A stretch of DNA of 64,000 bases, from assembly GCF_041296385.1 (NCBI RefSeq), contig NC_091013.1, positions 68,169,563 through 68,233,562 of the forward strand. Reading direction: 5' to 3'. This document shows, piece after piece, positions 37,617 to 51,279 of the stretch. Position 1 is the first letter of the stretch, and the number at the start of each line of letters is the position of its first letter. The notes beneath the pieces are model-generated. The model was not told the origin of the DNA. It ran no database searches and saw nothing but the letters and a program-made list of their open reading frames with translations. The position numbers were made by a program, and so were the translations under genes. The stretch is from Aphelocoma coerulescens (lineage: Eukaryota > Chordata > Aves > Passeriformes > Corvidae).

Positions 37617-38200
37617 AGAATCATAGAATGGTTTGGGTTGAAAGGGACCTTAAAAATCATCTACTTCCAGGCCCCTTGCCATGGGCAGGGACATCTTTCA
37701 CTAGACCAGGTTACTCAAAGCCCCATCCAGCCTGGCCTTGAACACTTCCATGGCTAGGTCATCCACAGCTTCTCTGGGCAACCTGTGCCAGTGCCTCACC
37801 ACCCACACAGTAAAGAATTCCTTCCAAATATCTAATCTAAACCTGCTGTCTTGTTAGTTTAAAGCCATTACTCCTAGTCCTATCACTACATGCCCTTGTA
37901 AAAGCCCCTCCCTATGTCTCTTGTAGGCTCTCTTTACACACTGGAGAGATCCTAATAGGTCTCTCTGGAGCCTTTTCTTTTCCTAGGATGAACCATCTTA
38001 CTTCTCAGTCTGTTTTATTAGGAGAGATGTTCAGCCCTCTGATCATATTTGTGACCCTCCTCTGAACCTGCTCCAATGGGTCCATGTCATTCTTACATTG
38101 TGTCCAGAGCTGGACACAGTACTTTAAATTGGAGTAGAGGTGAAGAATCACCTCCCTTGATCTGCTGGTCCTGCTTTTTCTTGATGCAGCAAAGGCTCTT
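37617..38200 (-). mobile_element. CR1 LINE, 3' fragment of about 580 bp
   Basis: Minus-strand CR1 starting at AATCATAGAATGGTTTGGGT, its 3' terminus. It runs through GACCAGGTTACTCAAAGCCC, CTTCTCTGGGCAACCTGTGC and CCTCCTCTGAACCTGCTCC to about 38200. It is among the longer CR1 pieces here. The ORF2 C-terminal frame is broken by several changes, so this is a dead, 5'-truncated copy. Confidence 0.95.
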
Positions 38201-39542
38201 TATTTCAAATTACAAGTGGAGAAGGAGAAAAGGGTGTTCAGTGTCTGCTCATTAGAGTGATGGTCTTCTCCTAAAAAGTGGGTTCAAACCTTTCCCAAGA
38301 GAGGATCAGACTGAATCTCAGCCACCACATCCCAGGCACTACTCTGTTGGATATCACTCTGCTGAGCTGAGAAAAAACATCATTATTTGGATGGTGGGAA
38401 CAGCAATCACGTGAGAAATTATGTCAAAATATACAGTGCAGGGAAACTTGGGCACAGTTTATTATGGATTTGTGGCATTTCTGACTGTCGTTATTTGTCC
38501 ATATATAGAGATGGAAAAAGACTGTGAACTGAATTTATCAACAACTGACATGGAAAAAAAGATTGAAAATATTTCACACTTTTAAATCCAGTGAGGTGTA
38601 AAGATGTTTTACTTTCCTTTTTGCTACATTTCACTACAAGTCTCATCTATATAACTTACCAGTACCCTGGTGATCTAACCTGCATTTTGGTTAAAATGAT
38701 CATTTATCCAGAAATAAGCTGGTCATGTATACCAGCAGGTAATATGTGGGTTCCTCTGTATTTGTAAAAATATTTATACTGTAACTTACGCTTTTGGACT
38801 TCTCTTTGGTGGAGTCCTGCAATTGATGGAATTGTATGATTTGCAGCTGTGGCTATTGAAAAATAAAATAATTGCTTTTCTTGTGGAGAAGAAAGAACTG
38901 GAAATGTCGTGAAAAAGATGTTCTTTAATATAAATATTAAATTATATTTTTGTTTCCAAGGTAGAAAAACATGCAAGTACTTAATCAAACCCCAATATTG
39001 AGCATATGATTTGCATGTTAAGCAGATTAAATTCTCTAAAACCTCAAAATTATATATTTTGATAATGAGTTTAAGTGGTGATTTATTTCAAAGTTGAAAT
39101 TAATTATGGACAAAATTTTCCTTAGAAAGTATAAATTTCTATACCTATTTGTGTGTTCTCCAGTCTTTTGCAGTGTGTATACTTGATTTTAATTGTTTTT
39201 CATTACAGAACACTGGATTTTCATTATATATTATTGACTTTCCTTGATTTGATAGGCAAGGTTACAGATCATGCCTACTTACTTCAGCACATCCTTTTTG
39301 TTCCTGTTTTTGGGTATTACAGCATGAGATGTCTGCATGTCTACAATAGATACTGCAAGTAACATCAAATTTTGTGGCCTGTTCTTCAGGAGACTAAAAA
39401 ATCACAGCTATGTTATACATCTATATTTAATGTAAGGTAAGAGATGCAAGATAAATAGAAGGATGAAATACTAAGTCAGGGTGGAAGTCCTTTACAAGGA
39501 AAACAGTCTGGGTATAACCTCAGAAATTATAATTTCATTGAA
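38201..39542. other. AT-rich unique DNA, no gene seen
   Basis: No supported feature. Frames are 94 codons or fewer and unrecognised. Confidence 0.5.
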
Positions 39543-39607
39543 TGTCATGCCTGAAGAGGCCATCTAAAAACAGAGACTAGATGGGAATAAGGGAATAAAG
39601 GTAGATA

Positions 39608-39613
39608 TTTATT
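39608..39613 (-). promoter_or_regulatory. LTR polyadenylation signal
   Basis: TTTATT on the plus strand gives AATAAA on the minus strand, about 90 bases downstream of the TATA box of the same LTR. Confidence 0.55.
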
Positions 39614-39702
39614 TGAAAGGCCTTCAAAGGTACCCCCTGGGGAGCCAGAGGCTATTGCCAAGAGGGACCCCAAGATGGACAACAAGTCACGAGTTCTTCA
39701 CA

Positions 39703-39710
39703 CTTTTATA
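39703..39710 (-). promoter_or_regulatory. LTR TATA box
   Basis: TATAAAAG on the minus strand, 10 bases downstream of the octamer. Confidence 0.6.
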
Positions 39711-39720
39711 GGTTTGGTTC

Positions 39721-39728
39721 ATTTGCAT
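39721..39728 (-). promoter_or_regulatory. Octamer motif in LTR
   Basis: ATGCAAAT on the minus strand, the consensus site for POU-domain (Oct) transcription factors, just upstream of the TATA box. Confidence 0.5.
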
Positions 39729-39981
39729 AGCAGGGTTAATTCTCCAATTAAAGCTTCAGTTTAATGATGCAATTTCCCCTCTGCCTGCCCCCCTTAGAGG
39801 CTCTTTGGTTTATACTTTTTGGACCTAGGATGATCTGAGTGTCCTTGAAGAGCAGGCCCAGAGAGGCTTTGTTATGTCTACCTAGTGTGAGAGAGCAGAA
39901 CTTAACAGGCTACAAGAAACTTCAGAGTTACACACTAAACAGTACAGGATTTGAAAAATATAAAAGTTAAAACCCAAGGCA

Positions 39982-42754
39982 TCAAATGTTTCTCATGGAA
40001 TAATGCTCCCAAACCATCTGATGTCAGCCAAGTTATTGCTTGTTTCAGACCTGAGTATGTTCAGAAGACAGTCCAGGACTTCACTTAGCATGGAGGTTCA
40101 TGGTGAAGGCAGTTAATGGGAACATGCTAATTATTGGCAAAGGGAAGCATCTATGATATTAGTAGCTCACTGCTACTATCAAATTTTCTTTTCTTAGGAA
40201 ATCCAAGGAAAGAGTGGTTTGCAGTTTTAGATATACCTCACCATTCAGAGATTTCACTGAAACTGCCAAAATTCAATGAAATCTGAAGATTTAAGAACAA
40301 ATTGAAGTATCCAAATCAATGGTACATTCTTAACTGGTTTGAATTTTGTGGCTGATATCGTCTCAGAGGCATCTCTGACACTGGAAAATTTTTTGGTAAA
40401 GGCTGAAGTGACAGTACTGAGCTGAAAAACTTTAAAAACATTAATGAATAATACAGAAGACAGCCGTACAGAAAGTGCAAGGCTCAGCACTTATCATCCC
40501 TCAGTGAAGACAAATAATTTGATTACATTTTTTACCCTGAGGACCGTGATTATGATGAACATAGAAACATGTTTTCTATCATTCAAACCCTGTTCTTTTC
40601 TTCAAATGCATTGTGCTTAGATAAACTGAGTAACCTACTAGAAATACTACTTATAGGAACTGGACACCTGTGAAGAGAGAAAAAGTGCAAGTCTTTTCAA
40701 CAATTGCTCTATTTTGCAGGTTGGAAAGAAAATGGTGTTTCCAAAACTGGCTCTCTTAAATGCACAGTCCTGTGTGTCTCTGTCACATATCTCTCTGCAT
40801 CCCCACTAGGACAGGGCTTTTCGAGAAAATCAACAATTTTTTAGGCATGTGCACTCAGTCCTGATTTGTTTGTACAGTACATAGAGCATGCCTGAATTAG
40901 TGCCTAATAAATCAGACCTACAGCTCACACCTACCCCTGTCTGCCTTATCTCTGCTGGCAGCTCTTCCCTGTATGCATAATTGCATCTCCATGTTAGTGG
41001 CTTGAGGAAAGCTGCTGCTCCTTGAATCATAGGAGCTCCTAAAACTGCAAGATTTTGAGCATTTCAGCACAGTCTGCTTTCTGAGTATGAATTGCATGCC
41101 AAGAAGAAAGCATGGAGAGGAAAAGAAAGGACCTATATCTATTCATTAATCGTAGGTCTCGGCATTGCTTGGTAGGAGAGGGAAGAGGCTTGTTAGTTAA
41201 TGTCGCAATTAGGCAAGACAAAACCCACCGTAAACAGTTGTTCTCTAAGCTGTATGAAGATGCAGCCCTCTGCCCAAACTCACCAGTTCTGGCAAAAACC
41301 AGACTTTTCATCAGGGATAGACTGTGTTAAGCTGACTTCTGCAAATGTAAAATGCCTATAAAAGGAAAAGCATTTTATATTTCTCTGAGTCTTTGTGTGC
41401 AGAATAGCTTTCTGTCTGTGGTAAAGGAAACAGTCACAGCATTCTGGAGGGGATTAAAAGGGGAGGGAAAGTGGGTTGTTTTTTTACTGCTGTCATCTGA
41501 AGCAAGATATTTTGCTCATAGGAACTCATGCTCAGTATAAGAGTTATGATGATTCATTTCATTTTGCAGGCCCTCCTCCATCCAGGATGCAAGAGACCAC
41601 AGAAGCATACAGAGAAACTGCTTGTTTTAGACAAGGACTGATTTTTTTTTATTCATTTGACTTTTGTGATGCATAGTTATATCTATATCCATACTCTAAA
41701 CAGAATGGAGAACTCTTTTAGGAGCTACGTCATGAAATGCCATAGCATAAGTGCAGGATGCACACGTTTAGATCAGTCACCCTTGCACTTGTTTTTCTTA
41801 ATGCCTAGTGAGGGATGCTGCCAGAAACAAAAATTATTGCCCCCAAAGAGCCATTGGGGTCAAATAACAGACAGCCCTCTCTTACAGAGCACTAAGGGAG
41901 AACATTTCATAGAAAGAAAGCAAAGTGAGATGGAAGAGAATCATATTGCATGCATGTTCCCAAACAAGGTGTTTTTCTATGCATCTCCTGTCATGTCCTG
42001 TCTGAATTTTAGCTTCACTGATTGCTTTGTGATATGCAGTTTGAAGGGAAAAGCTTACTAGAAATGCATGGTGATTCCAGAGGAGAAGATTTCTCAGACA
42101 CCTATCTTGCTTTCCGAGATGCTCAACTGGCAGCAGCTTGGCTCGTCAGAGTGGGAGCAGCTTGATGTGACTGTCTGCTGGCTGCCAGAGTAGGCTCTTC
42201 CCTTGCAGGAGAAAGGGAGTGGCTGCGGAATGCTTAACTGAGCATCAGTCACTCTGGGAAGGAATCTATACAGCTGCACTAAGCAGGGCAGGAATCTTCA
42301 AAACCACACTTCCACAAAGAAAAATGGCCAGCAGAAGGGCTGTCTCTAGTGAATAGCATTTTTTCCCAAATCAGTCCTGTCTAAGGATAATGATGTTTAT
42401 TTGTGAAGGTCTCTCTACTGTTGCCCAGAAATAGCCCATATATGTGGAACTCCAGGACTTGCTATGAGAAAACAACCCGCTTTTGGTAAGGCTAACAAAG
42501 AAAATTGAGGACATGTGTTTTTCCTCAGTCGAAAAGTCATTGCTTTACATTCCTGCTTCTGCAGAAATTAGTTGAACTAAGTAATAAATTTGGTGTAATG
42601 CTCTGGGATTATGAAGTTATTAATCTGTTAGCTGGCAGAATTCTCAAGGTCTGGTGTATACATTTTAAAAAATAAAATCCAACTAAATGACAAGTGATTG
42701 CTGGAGTAATTTTTTCATAGCTGCAATTATAATGCACATCATGAATCACAGAGT
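39982..42754. other. Unique DNA, no gene seen
   Basis: No gene was supported. Frames of up to 134 codons (41657-42061, +) have no recognisable domain. Confidence 0.5.
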
Positions 42755-42835
42755 GCTGGGTGAATAGTGAGAGGATAAGTAACTTGCTCAAAGTCACACC
42801 AGATGAAAAGAAGCCAGGCAACCCGGTCACTGTGA
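42755..42835 (-). mobile_element. MIR-like core-SINE remnant
   Basis: The plus strand at 42773-42799 reads GGATAAGTAACTTGCTCAAA then GTCACAC. This resembles the reverse complement of the conserved MIR core, the region I recall as GTGTGACCTTGGGCAAGTTA, with about four differences. The flanks fit the family more loosely. Old MIR copies do survive in bird genomes. The match is short, so chance or another element remains possible. Confidence 0.55.
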
Positions 42836-43813
42836 CCTATCCTAATCCAGCATCATTTTTATTTCTATTAAGAAGATCTGATTGCAAATTAAAGCTTTGA
42901 TTGCAGCAGGAAATAGACTGCCTTTTCCCTCAACACCATGATGACCTTGATTGTGTTAATGCTAAAAAGAAGCAACCTGTGCAGCCTCTAAGAGTGACAG
43001 GAACCAATTCTCTATAAAGCTGTATTCCTTTCTTCTCATTCTGTGTATTCTCCAATGAGAAAGAAGGAGAATTTTGGGATGGCTATACTCCTATGCAAGT
43101 CTTCGCAAGGGAGGAAAATGTGAAACCAAAACTTCCACGTAATGAAAATTCAACTGCTTCCCCAGCCTAGTAGAGAAAGAATATACTCAATCTTTTGGAC
43201 TGTGCAATGGTTCTGAGACCAGGGGTTCTTCTCATGCTTTAGTCTGGAGATAACAAGTACTATCCTGAGTGCTGTCTCTCACTGAGGTAATGATGCTTTC
43301 CATTCAAACATATTTCAGGGCACAGAAGCAGAGTATAGCAGGCCTGTATGTTCCGAGTTTTTTGCCACCATATTTTAACATGTATAAGTGCTGTAAGCTG
43401 ACCTTTAAGACTAATGAGAACACTTAAGTAAGTATAATTATCTGGGGGGGAGCATTATCTTCCATTAGTGTTCCAGATCATTCTTCCTATACAGGACACT
43501 GCTGACATTTGAAATTATTAAAGCAAAGCTGGTCATTAGGAGAACATAGAAAGGCAGATGAATGTTTTATCCATGAAGAATAAGGATAAAATAAAGACAG
43601 TTGACTCAATTCTTTGCCCTGTAAAAAGCAAGAAAAGATTTGAGGAAACACAGTCGTAATGGTGACATTTTCTGTGTTTAAAAAAAATTGTATTCAGTAA
43701 ATTCAATGGTTTCAATTTTTTATTAATCATTAATGATATTGGTGTCCACATTGCTTTGTCTGACCAGAAGCAAAAGAAGGCAAAATAGGAGTGTCAGAGA
43801 AATTTCTACATTA
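42836..43813. other. Unique DNA, no gene seen
   Basis: Nothing was assigned apart from a G8 run near 43445. Confidence 0.5.
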
Positions 43814-44070
<257 letters not shown>

Positions 44071-44253
44071 TGTCAGAGGAGTAATTGTTTTTAGTCTAGG
44101 ATGAATTTAAAGAGAAACCATTTTCTTCTTCTCACTGGTTTTTAGGATAACAGTGATCAATAACCCTGGGATTTTGCATGTAACTTTTCCTAAATCCTCC
44201 ATCCAATAGAACTTATAAAGAGGCTTTGTGTATTTCAGACAAGGAAAGGGTAA

Positions 44254-44440
44254 AGGGTGATCAGGCTTTGGAACAAGCTCCCCAGGGAAGTAGTGGAATC
44301 ACCTGAACATGTTCAAAAAATGTGTAGATGTGGCACTTGGGGACATGGTTTAGTGGTGAACATGGCAGTACTTCATTAACAGGTTGACCCAATGATTTTT
44401 GAGGTCTTCTCTAACCCATACAGTTCTATGATTCTATGAT
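44254..44440 (+). mobile_element. CR1 LINE, 3' end fragment
   Basis: Plus-strand CR1 of the subfamily whose tail reads TGGCACTTGGGGACATGGTT, then TAGTGGTGAACATGGCAGT. It ends TTCTATGATTCTATGAT, the typical short terminal repeat of CR1. Its upstream edge is near the GATCAGGCTTTGGAACAAGC stretch. Confidence 0.93.
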
Positions 44441-47400
44441 TTTTTTATTGCAGGGAAGGTAGGACAAAGTTTGTTTTCCCCTTTAATCTCTGTTAAATGA
44501 TTTCTTATACAATTGGTGTAGCCAGAAGGAAAATTATATTGCACATGGTGAAATTCCTGTCATAGGGTGGCAAATGGACAGATTTCTGTTTATTTTAACA
44601 GACAACTTTTAAACACTACCAGGATTTTAATCAATTTCTTTTTAATTTAAAAACTCATCTCAATCCTTTCTCTGTAGAAGGATATGTAGCTGAGGATGTC
44701 CTGCAATATGTATTATGTTTCCTCCTACCAAGAGTGAAAGTAGATGCTATGGTTTTTATACAAATTCACACACATATTTCCTCTCAGAATATGGAAGAGT
44801 TAAGGACAAGTGCAGAACAAAAAAGCTGCATTTTTTTATAGTGTTGTGATGATCTTTGTCTCTACCTCCCACCATCTCTCCCCAGTGAGAGCAGCAAGAA
44901 CACATACTGCTGTTACAGACAGATGTTTGCCCTGTTAGCCAGCCAAAAAGAAAGTGGATTTATGTCCTCAGGCAGTCATTGTCACGACACAGAGTGCATC
45001 CTTCTCCTGGGAGTATCTCTGGCAGCATTAGGGAGTCGAGAGGAATTGAACACAGGATCAGCTCCTCCCAGACATGGATGATTGTGGGGCAGGTGTGATG
45101 CTTCTCTCCCTTGGGGATCTGCTTTTAAGCTGAAGGGATGCAGCGTGAGCAGGGACCAGCTGTGCAGCAGCTGTGCCTGCACCCAAGCCTCCTGCATCCT
45201 TGGTGCTGACCCTGACCCTCTGGCTTGGCTCCCCAAGGCCTCCCTCAACACTGCAGGCTTGATGGGACAGCACCGGTCAGCACGTAACCTCAATTGCTAT
45301 CTCTGGGCCTGATCTTGACCCAGACTGCCTCCTTACCATCCAATTCATTGTTTTTGACACTGCCTGAGTGCCAGCAAGACTGTCTCAGCTGTGCAACGTG
45401 GTTGCAGACCCACAAAAAAGCCTAAAAAATGAGTCAGGGTCCTAAGAAAGAATCACTGTCTGTACAGGGAGGGACGCCATCAAGTGCCAGCTCAAGAGTT
45501 GGAATATTGCTGCTGCTGCTGTTTGTCAGGAAGGTGCCACTAGGATGGTAAACAAATCCAAACTCAGACCTTCCTGTCTTTCCTGCAGGGACCAGCTGGG
45601 TGGCACAGATCCCAGTAAACAGACAGCAATAATACAGCATCTTCTTTAAGGTCCAACAGCTTTGGTTGGTCTCCAGGAGCACGCAGTGGCATTTGAAATG
45701 CTGACATGCTGCAAGGAGTAGGAAAGAAACATCACGGTCCTTAGGAGAAAGGCTTTCAGGTATTTTTGTATTGCAGCATCTCTCACGGGACTGTTTTCCT
45801 TCTGTCTTCCTTCCTCCTACCCGTGTCCTCTCAGCATGTCTAACATTTGCAAGTTTGAGCTGAGCTGCTGGCTAATGGCTTACAGAGCCTCCCTCAGAGG
45901 TGGAACATAAAGAGATGAAAAAATGAGGATTACAGAACTGTGTAGGTGGCCATAGCAGGAGAATGTTACAGAGACACATAGCAGGGGCAGAAATACCTCT
46001 GGGATTCAATAAAACAAGAGTTTGACATTTAGTTCTTGGTTCTGGATTTAAAAAAAAATTTTTGTCTTAGTTCTAAAGAAGTCTGTTCATCTGTTTATTT
46101 CTATTGTAAGGTAGGCCAGGATTTCTTCACAAAGGTTATGATGGTTGATGAATGCAGGTGCTGCAAGGACATTATTCTTGCCAGTTGTTTACAGACCCTA
46201 AGGAGTATCAATTATTTTAATATTTCACTTGATGAGCTAACAAGAGCTGCTGTTTCTGTGTTCACAGGTGAGGGTGACTGGCATAGCTTTGTGTTCAGAT
46301 ATTTTACTGCTTTTCTTACAGGGCTGGATAAACCAGTTCTGAAGCAAGAGCTGACCTACCACAGCTTTCAATGTGGTGCATTAAATGGTCACCAAGTGCA
46401 GGTTTCCTTGATAGTAATTCTGTAAACGAGCTGCTGATGAACTGAACATCAGCAGATGGGTCAGGGTACAATCCATTACAGCAGCCTGAAGACAAACTAT
46501 CCTTGTTCATGGCTCAGAAAATGGGTCTGGGGATCTGTCTTCAGAGCTCCATACATGGCCTCAAAACTGCTCATGTCAGAATTATTCCAGCTGGGGGGGA
46601 AGGCTAGAGTGGGGAGGAATTTTAATGATGTACAATGTGGTATCTGGATTTTTAGATATTTTTGTACAACCTGTGCTATTTGCTTACATTCTAGAGTTAC
46701 CCTGTTAAAACAGGATCTTGCCATTTTTCTTTTCTGTTCATGGTTGGCAGCTATTGGATCAAATATGCTAAAGTTAGACAGTGCTAAGCAGAATTATGGC
46801 TGGCTGTTGCCTCAGTCCACAAAAAATAATCTTTTCCCCTTTATTTTGATTTCCTGACACTATAAGATCTATTGTGTTAATTCTCATTCTGCTATCAAGT
46901 ACTCAGTTGAAGAACTTACAATTTTGAAAGAGTTAGGTCAGCTGTCCATTTTTCACAGCTAGTTGCCTCTCTTTATAAGCAAATATATTTATTTTTTCCT
47001 TTCCAGTGAATCATTATTTTCATTATTCCTGCTTTTTGCCTTTAAAATTCTCATTTTCATCCTGTTTTCAAACTCTTACACAATATTTAGAAAAACAACC
47101 TGGCTGTTTAGACTGTAAAGTTTTCATGACTTATGTTCTAGCATCTGCTATGGGAAACAATGATCAAAATACTGCTATGAGAAAAGCTTAGGCCTGTTTA
47201 ACATTCAAACAGGTTGGTGCTTTTTTGAATAGAAGTGCATGAGTTTTCACCTGACACTTGCTCATAATTCAGATTTATCCACAAAAGAACAGGACATGCC
47301 TGAAAAACATTGACAGTATTTTTTTGCCTTATCAAAATACCTTGACAGCAAAGTTCATGGTTAATTAATAACACTTGAAAAAAAGACCACACATACAATA

Positions 47401-50289
47401 GCATGATTGATGTAGTGGCAGTCAGGTACTCTTGAGTTGTGAAGGATCTGTGCATTAGCAGAAGGGTTTTATATAGCAAATAATATTTGGTGTATAGCAA
47501 AATTGTTAAAACAAAGATAGCTGCATTGTTGAAACCACACCTCAAAAGAACAGTCAAGTAAGACTATACTTAAACCTTGTAGAACAACCTTTCAAGAATA
47601 CAGTGTGAGATATAGGCCTCGTGATGGTCACATGGGCTCATTTTCTAACAGTTTCTTGCAGTTTAAGGCCGGCTTACGTTACATGGCAATAGAGATATTT
47701 CAACATCCTTGACCACTGGCTTATCACATTCCAGGTAGGTGCATGTGGCTTTCATGGAAGAACTTCTCATTAAAATTCACTCACCTGTCTTTCTGCTCCA
47801 ATTAGGAGGGAAAAAACCAGATAGCGCAATCCATATCCTGTCCTACCTAGTATACATCCACTAACCAATAGACATCTGAATCGATGAGCACTATACTTGG
47901 CCCTATATCTTTTCCTGTCTATACTTAATTCCTTTCCTTAAGAGATTTTACTGGTATCACTTGTTTTAGTGCCTGTACAGTCAAGCATAATTACCTAATC
48001 ACATCACAGATCTGACTTCCAAAATGCCCTCAGTTTTTTCACATATTCTTCCTTTAAACTCATTTCTTTTCAGAATTAGCCTCAGCAATAGCTTTTACAC
48101 AGCGTATCCTAGCTGGATGTTCCATTTTTTTTTTTCCTGGGTCTTAAGCATGCATCTATGATAGGTCATAGTACTTTGGAAAGGACTGTGTGGTCTTATA
48201 ATACTGCATGAATGTTAGTGGTAGCATGAAATCCCATCTTGCTATGTAAGAAATACTGGCTGTGTGATTCATTTTTTCTCTTTCTCACACAGGCTGCCTA
48301 CAGCCTGACACATACCACAGGGTTATTAATTCTTCCAGTACCACATCCAGAAATGACAGACCAGAGGAAGATCCCTGGCAAAAACCATTGTTACTTTAGC
48401 CTGTGCATAACTTAATTATCTTTGTTCTGTCTTCACTACTACTACAGAAAACACATCCATGCTGTCTCTGACCTTATGTCCTAATTAACTATTGCATGAC
48501 AGTGTAAGCGCCATCAGCCACTGCTGCCTTGACTTGTTCTGCTTCCCCATGACAGAACTCCATTGATATTCTGTGAAATGGCAGTTCTTGTTCATGTTCT
48601 GCACACACCTCCAACATTTCATATTTCCTCAAAGGTTTTCAGAGGGAACCAGGGAACCCTCTGTTAACTTTATTCTGGCTATTCTCTCATTGTCACCCTT
48701 GTCCTACCAAATATTTGAATCTTCTCTTGCAATCCTCTACCCATACATGCCACAGAAACAATGGAAGTTTTATCATTCCAAGGGAGCTTCTCAATTTTGT
48801 CAGCACAGTGAGCGCAGTTTTTGATTTGGTTTAAATGGAATAATTCAGATGCAGGCACTTATGTGTAAGTGTCTGTAGTGAATATGACCACATGTGATGG
48901 AAGTGCCTCAGGTCCCATAGTAGATGGTGAACATTTGGTAACTGGTCCACAGACTTGAGAAGATTTTTCATCTGGTCATGTGTATGATTTCCTAGGTTGG
49001 TTGGCTTTATTGGTGGAGCAGAAATAGGAATGAAGGGTCTTGCAATCTCAGTAGACAACTAAATGGGTTTCAACAGGAGTGGAAAAAAATAATTTACTGT
49101 ATGCAGATTTGAGTTGTCCACTGGCAAGATGGATGCTTATTTTATTTCACCTACTGATGTTCTAGGCTAGTTGTGGATTAGCTGACAGCATTGCAGCTGC
49201 TATTGTGACATCCTGAACTAGGCCAACTGCTCTGAGCTCCAACATTTTATGTAGCAACACTGATTTGATTTGCAGGGCCTTGAGTTCTGGAATATGCATT
49301 AAAGGAGGTGATTTGGGCTTTGCTAAGGAGCTGAACTACAGCTTGAATTGTTTATAGTTCTCTGACAGCTTGGGGGACTCTGATGATTGCCGCCATCTGA
49401 GAAACTTGCATTACACTCCTCAAAAAGACTGTCTTTCCAAACAGACAGCCCTGACAGACATTGTTGATGTAGGGTTACAATTGTCTGTCTGACTCATAGT
49501 TAAAAGATCTGCCAAACAGCATATTTTTGGTGTAAAATACTTATATCTGCTAATGTAGAAATAGATTGTATTGTCATCCAAGTTATTAATATCCACAAAG
49601 AAGCCCAAACACTGGGAGAAATCTACCTCTCTATACTACTTGCTTTAGTTTAGCTGAAAATGACGAATTTTAGAACTGTTATAAAAGTGAAGGCTTTGTA
49701 CTGGCCCCTTTATAGGATAGAATAGAATATATTTAAGGGTTTTCTGGACTAGGAAATAAAATATACTTCAAAAGTATTAGCTAATGTTTGTTACTGCTCT
49801 TCTGTCCTTAAATATTGTCAGACACAATGTTAGCCAAGGACAATATTAATAATATTTAGGTAGTATTCAATTTCCTCAGTTTGGACAGGGTTTTAGAAAA
49901 ACAAGAATATTAACAAGCCTTTACATGAGTGGTAGAATATCTGAAGTTTGTTTGTTATGTATTTGTGTGCAGCAGTTGGCTTTGAGGTTGTCTCATACTA
50001 TCACCACTCAAAAATTACCTGTTTAGAGGGCTTGGGACCCTTGTGATCAATGTAAGACAAGGAGAGACCTCCTACAGGGAGGGACCTTTCCCTCTGCCAA
50101 GACACACATAGTACTTTTCTGTGCAGTTGTCTGTACTCATGAAATTTACAGGAATTGGGAGACCTTTCCCACAGTGTCAGAATTGGCTGAAGGTGGCAGA
50201 AGTAGGCAATGTAGTCACACAGGCACACACACATACCAAAGAAAGGATGATGGCCTAAACCTTGTTTCTTCTGTAAGGCAATCTAAAAA
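44441..50289. other. Unique DNA with a GC-richer patch, no gene supported
   Basis: A 5.8-kb stretch without a recognised repeat. About 44990-45700 is distinctly GC-richer and contains several overlapping frames of up to 103 codons on both strands. One minus-strand frame (45434-45682) has a hydrophobic start, but no homology could be named. The 129- and 133-codon frames at 46036-46425 and 46456-46857 are also unrecognised. Confidence 0.45.
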
Positions 50290-50400
50290 GAATCATAGAA
50301 TTGTTAGGTTGGAAAAGATGTTTAAGATCATAGAGTCCAGCTGTAAACCCAGTACTGCCATGTCCAATGCTAAACCATGTCCCTCAGTGCCATATATGAT
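50290..50400 (-). mobile_element. CR1 LINE, short 3' end fragment
   Basis: The plus strand reads GAATCATAGAATTGTTAGGT, then TTGGAAAAGAT, CCCAGTACTGCCATG and CTAAACCATGTCCCTCAGTG. This is the reverse complement of the CR1 subfamily also seen at 44254-44440. Similarity is lost after about 110 bases. Confidence 0.88.
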
Positions 50401-51279
50401 CTGGAAACAACCTCTCCTATAAGCAGCAGGCACCCCAAAATTTTCCTTTGTAATGAATGGTTCAACACACTCACAAACTACTGCTCAGAAGTGGCTGACA
50501 GGATCTGCTCCTTAGGACTTAGTGCTTTATGTTCTTCAGTTGTGTATTGTTATAAGAAAGGGGTGTAATACACAGAACCATCCTCTGGTGACTTTCAGTC
50601 ATACTTCAGCCCATGAATCAGGGGAGCATAAAGAAGAAAAATAAGCCCTTTCACATGTCCAGAAGGATGGGCAAGTGAGCAGGCAGCAGCAGACAGAGCA
50701 GATAAATTGTATGGTGCAAACATTTGCTGTATTTGTTGCAGATAGGGATCTTCATGTGCTTTTTTGATGAGGTGTTCCAGACTTTGTACAGATTTCCATC
50801 TGCTTTGCCCCCAAGGGACAAAAAGTTCTCAAGTCAAGCCAAGTAACAAGTGGTTGTCACAACTGTTCTATTTCAAAATGAGCACAAATGTTCCTCAAGA
50901 AATAACTCTGCTCTGCTTCTACACAGAATGAGTGGAACTGCAGGATATGAAAGGCTTTGAATCTCATGAGAAGAAATGCTATTCATTTTACAATTGCATG
51001 AAAGCAGCAGTCTCCCTTGTCACTAGGAAAAGATCTATGAATCTTATCCTGGTTTAATAAATATGAAGGACACAAAAATAATCAATGAGGGGATCACAGG
51101 GACAACACTAATATTGCCCCTCTCTGGCGCAATAGTGTCCTGCTCACCTTGCTAGAAAGGCAAAATCCCTCACTCAACAAATCTTTACTTCTGCTACTCA
51201 CTGGGTGGGATGTTCAGTAGTAAAGGGAAAGAAGCCTCCACATTAGAGTACAGTCACCTCTCTGGTACTTTCAATTTCC
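50401..51279. other. Unique DNA, no gene seen
   Basis: No gene or confident repeat was identified. Confidence 0.5.

Larger units (their letters stand above)
39543..39981 (-). mobile_element. Solo LTR of an endogenous retrovirus (family B)
   Basis: About 440 bp resembling an abundant passerine LTR, read on the minus strand. In minus-strand order it starts TGCCTTGGGTTTTAAC (right end, 39981) and carries an ATGCAAAT octamer (39721-39728). A TATAAAAG box (39703-39710) and an AATAAA signal (39608-39613) follow. That order, with about 90 bases from TATA to polyadenylation signal, is the U3-R-U5 layout of an LTR. The boundary near 39543 is uncertain and I could not find a target duplication. No viral genes adjoin it. 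The family assignment is from memory. Confidence 0.72.
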
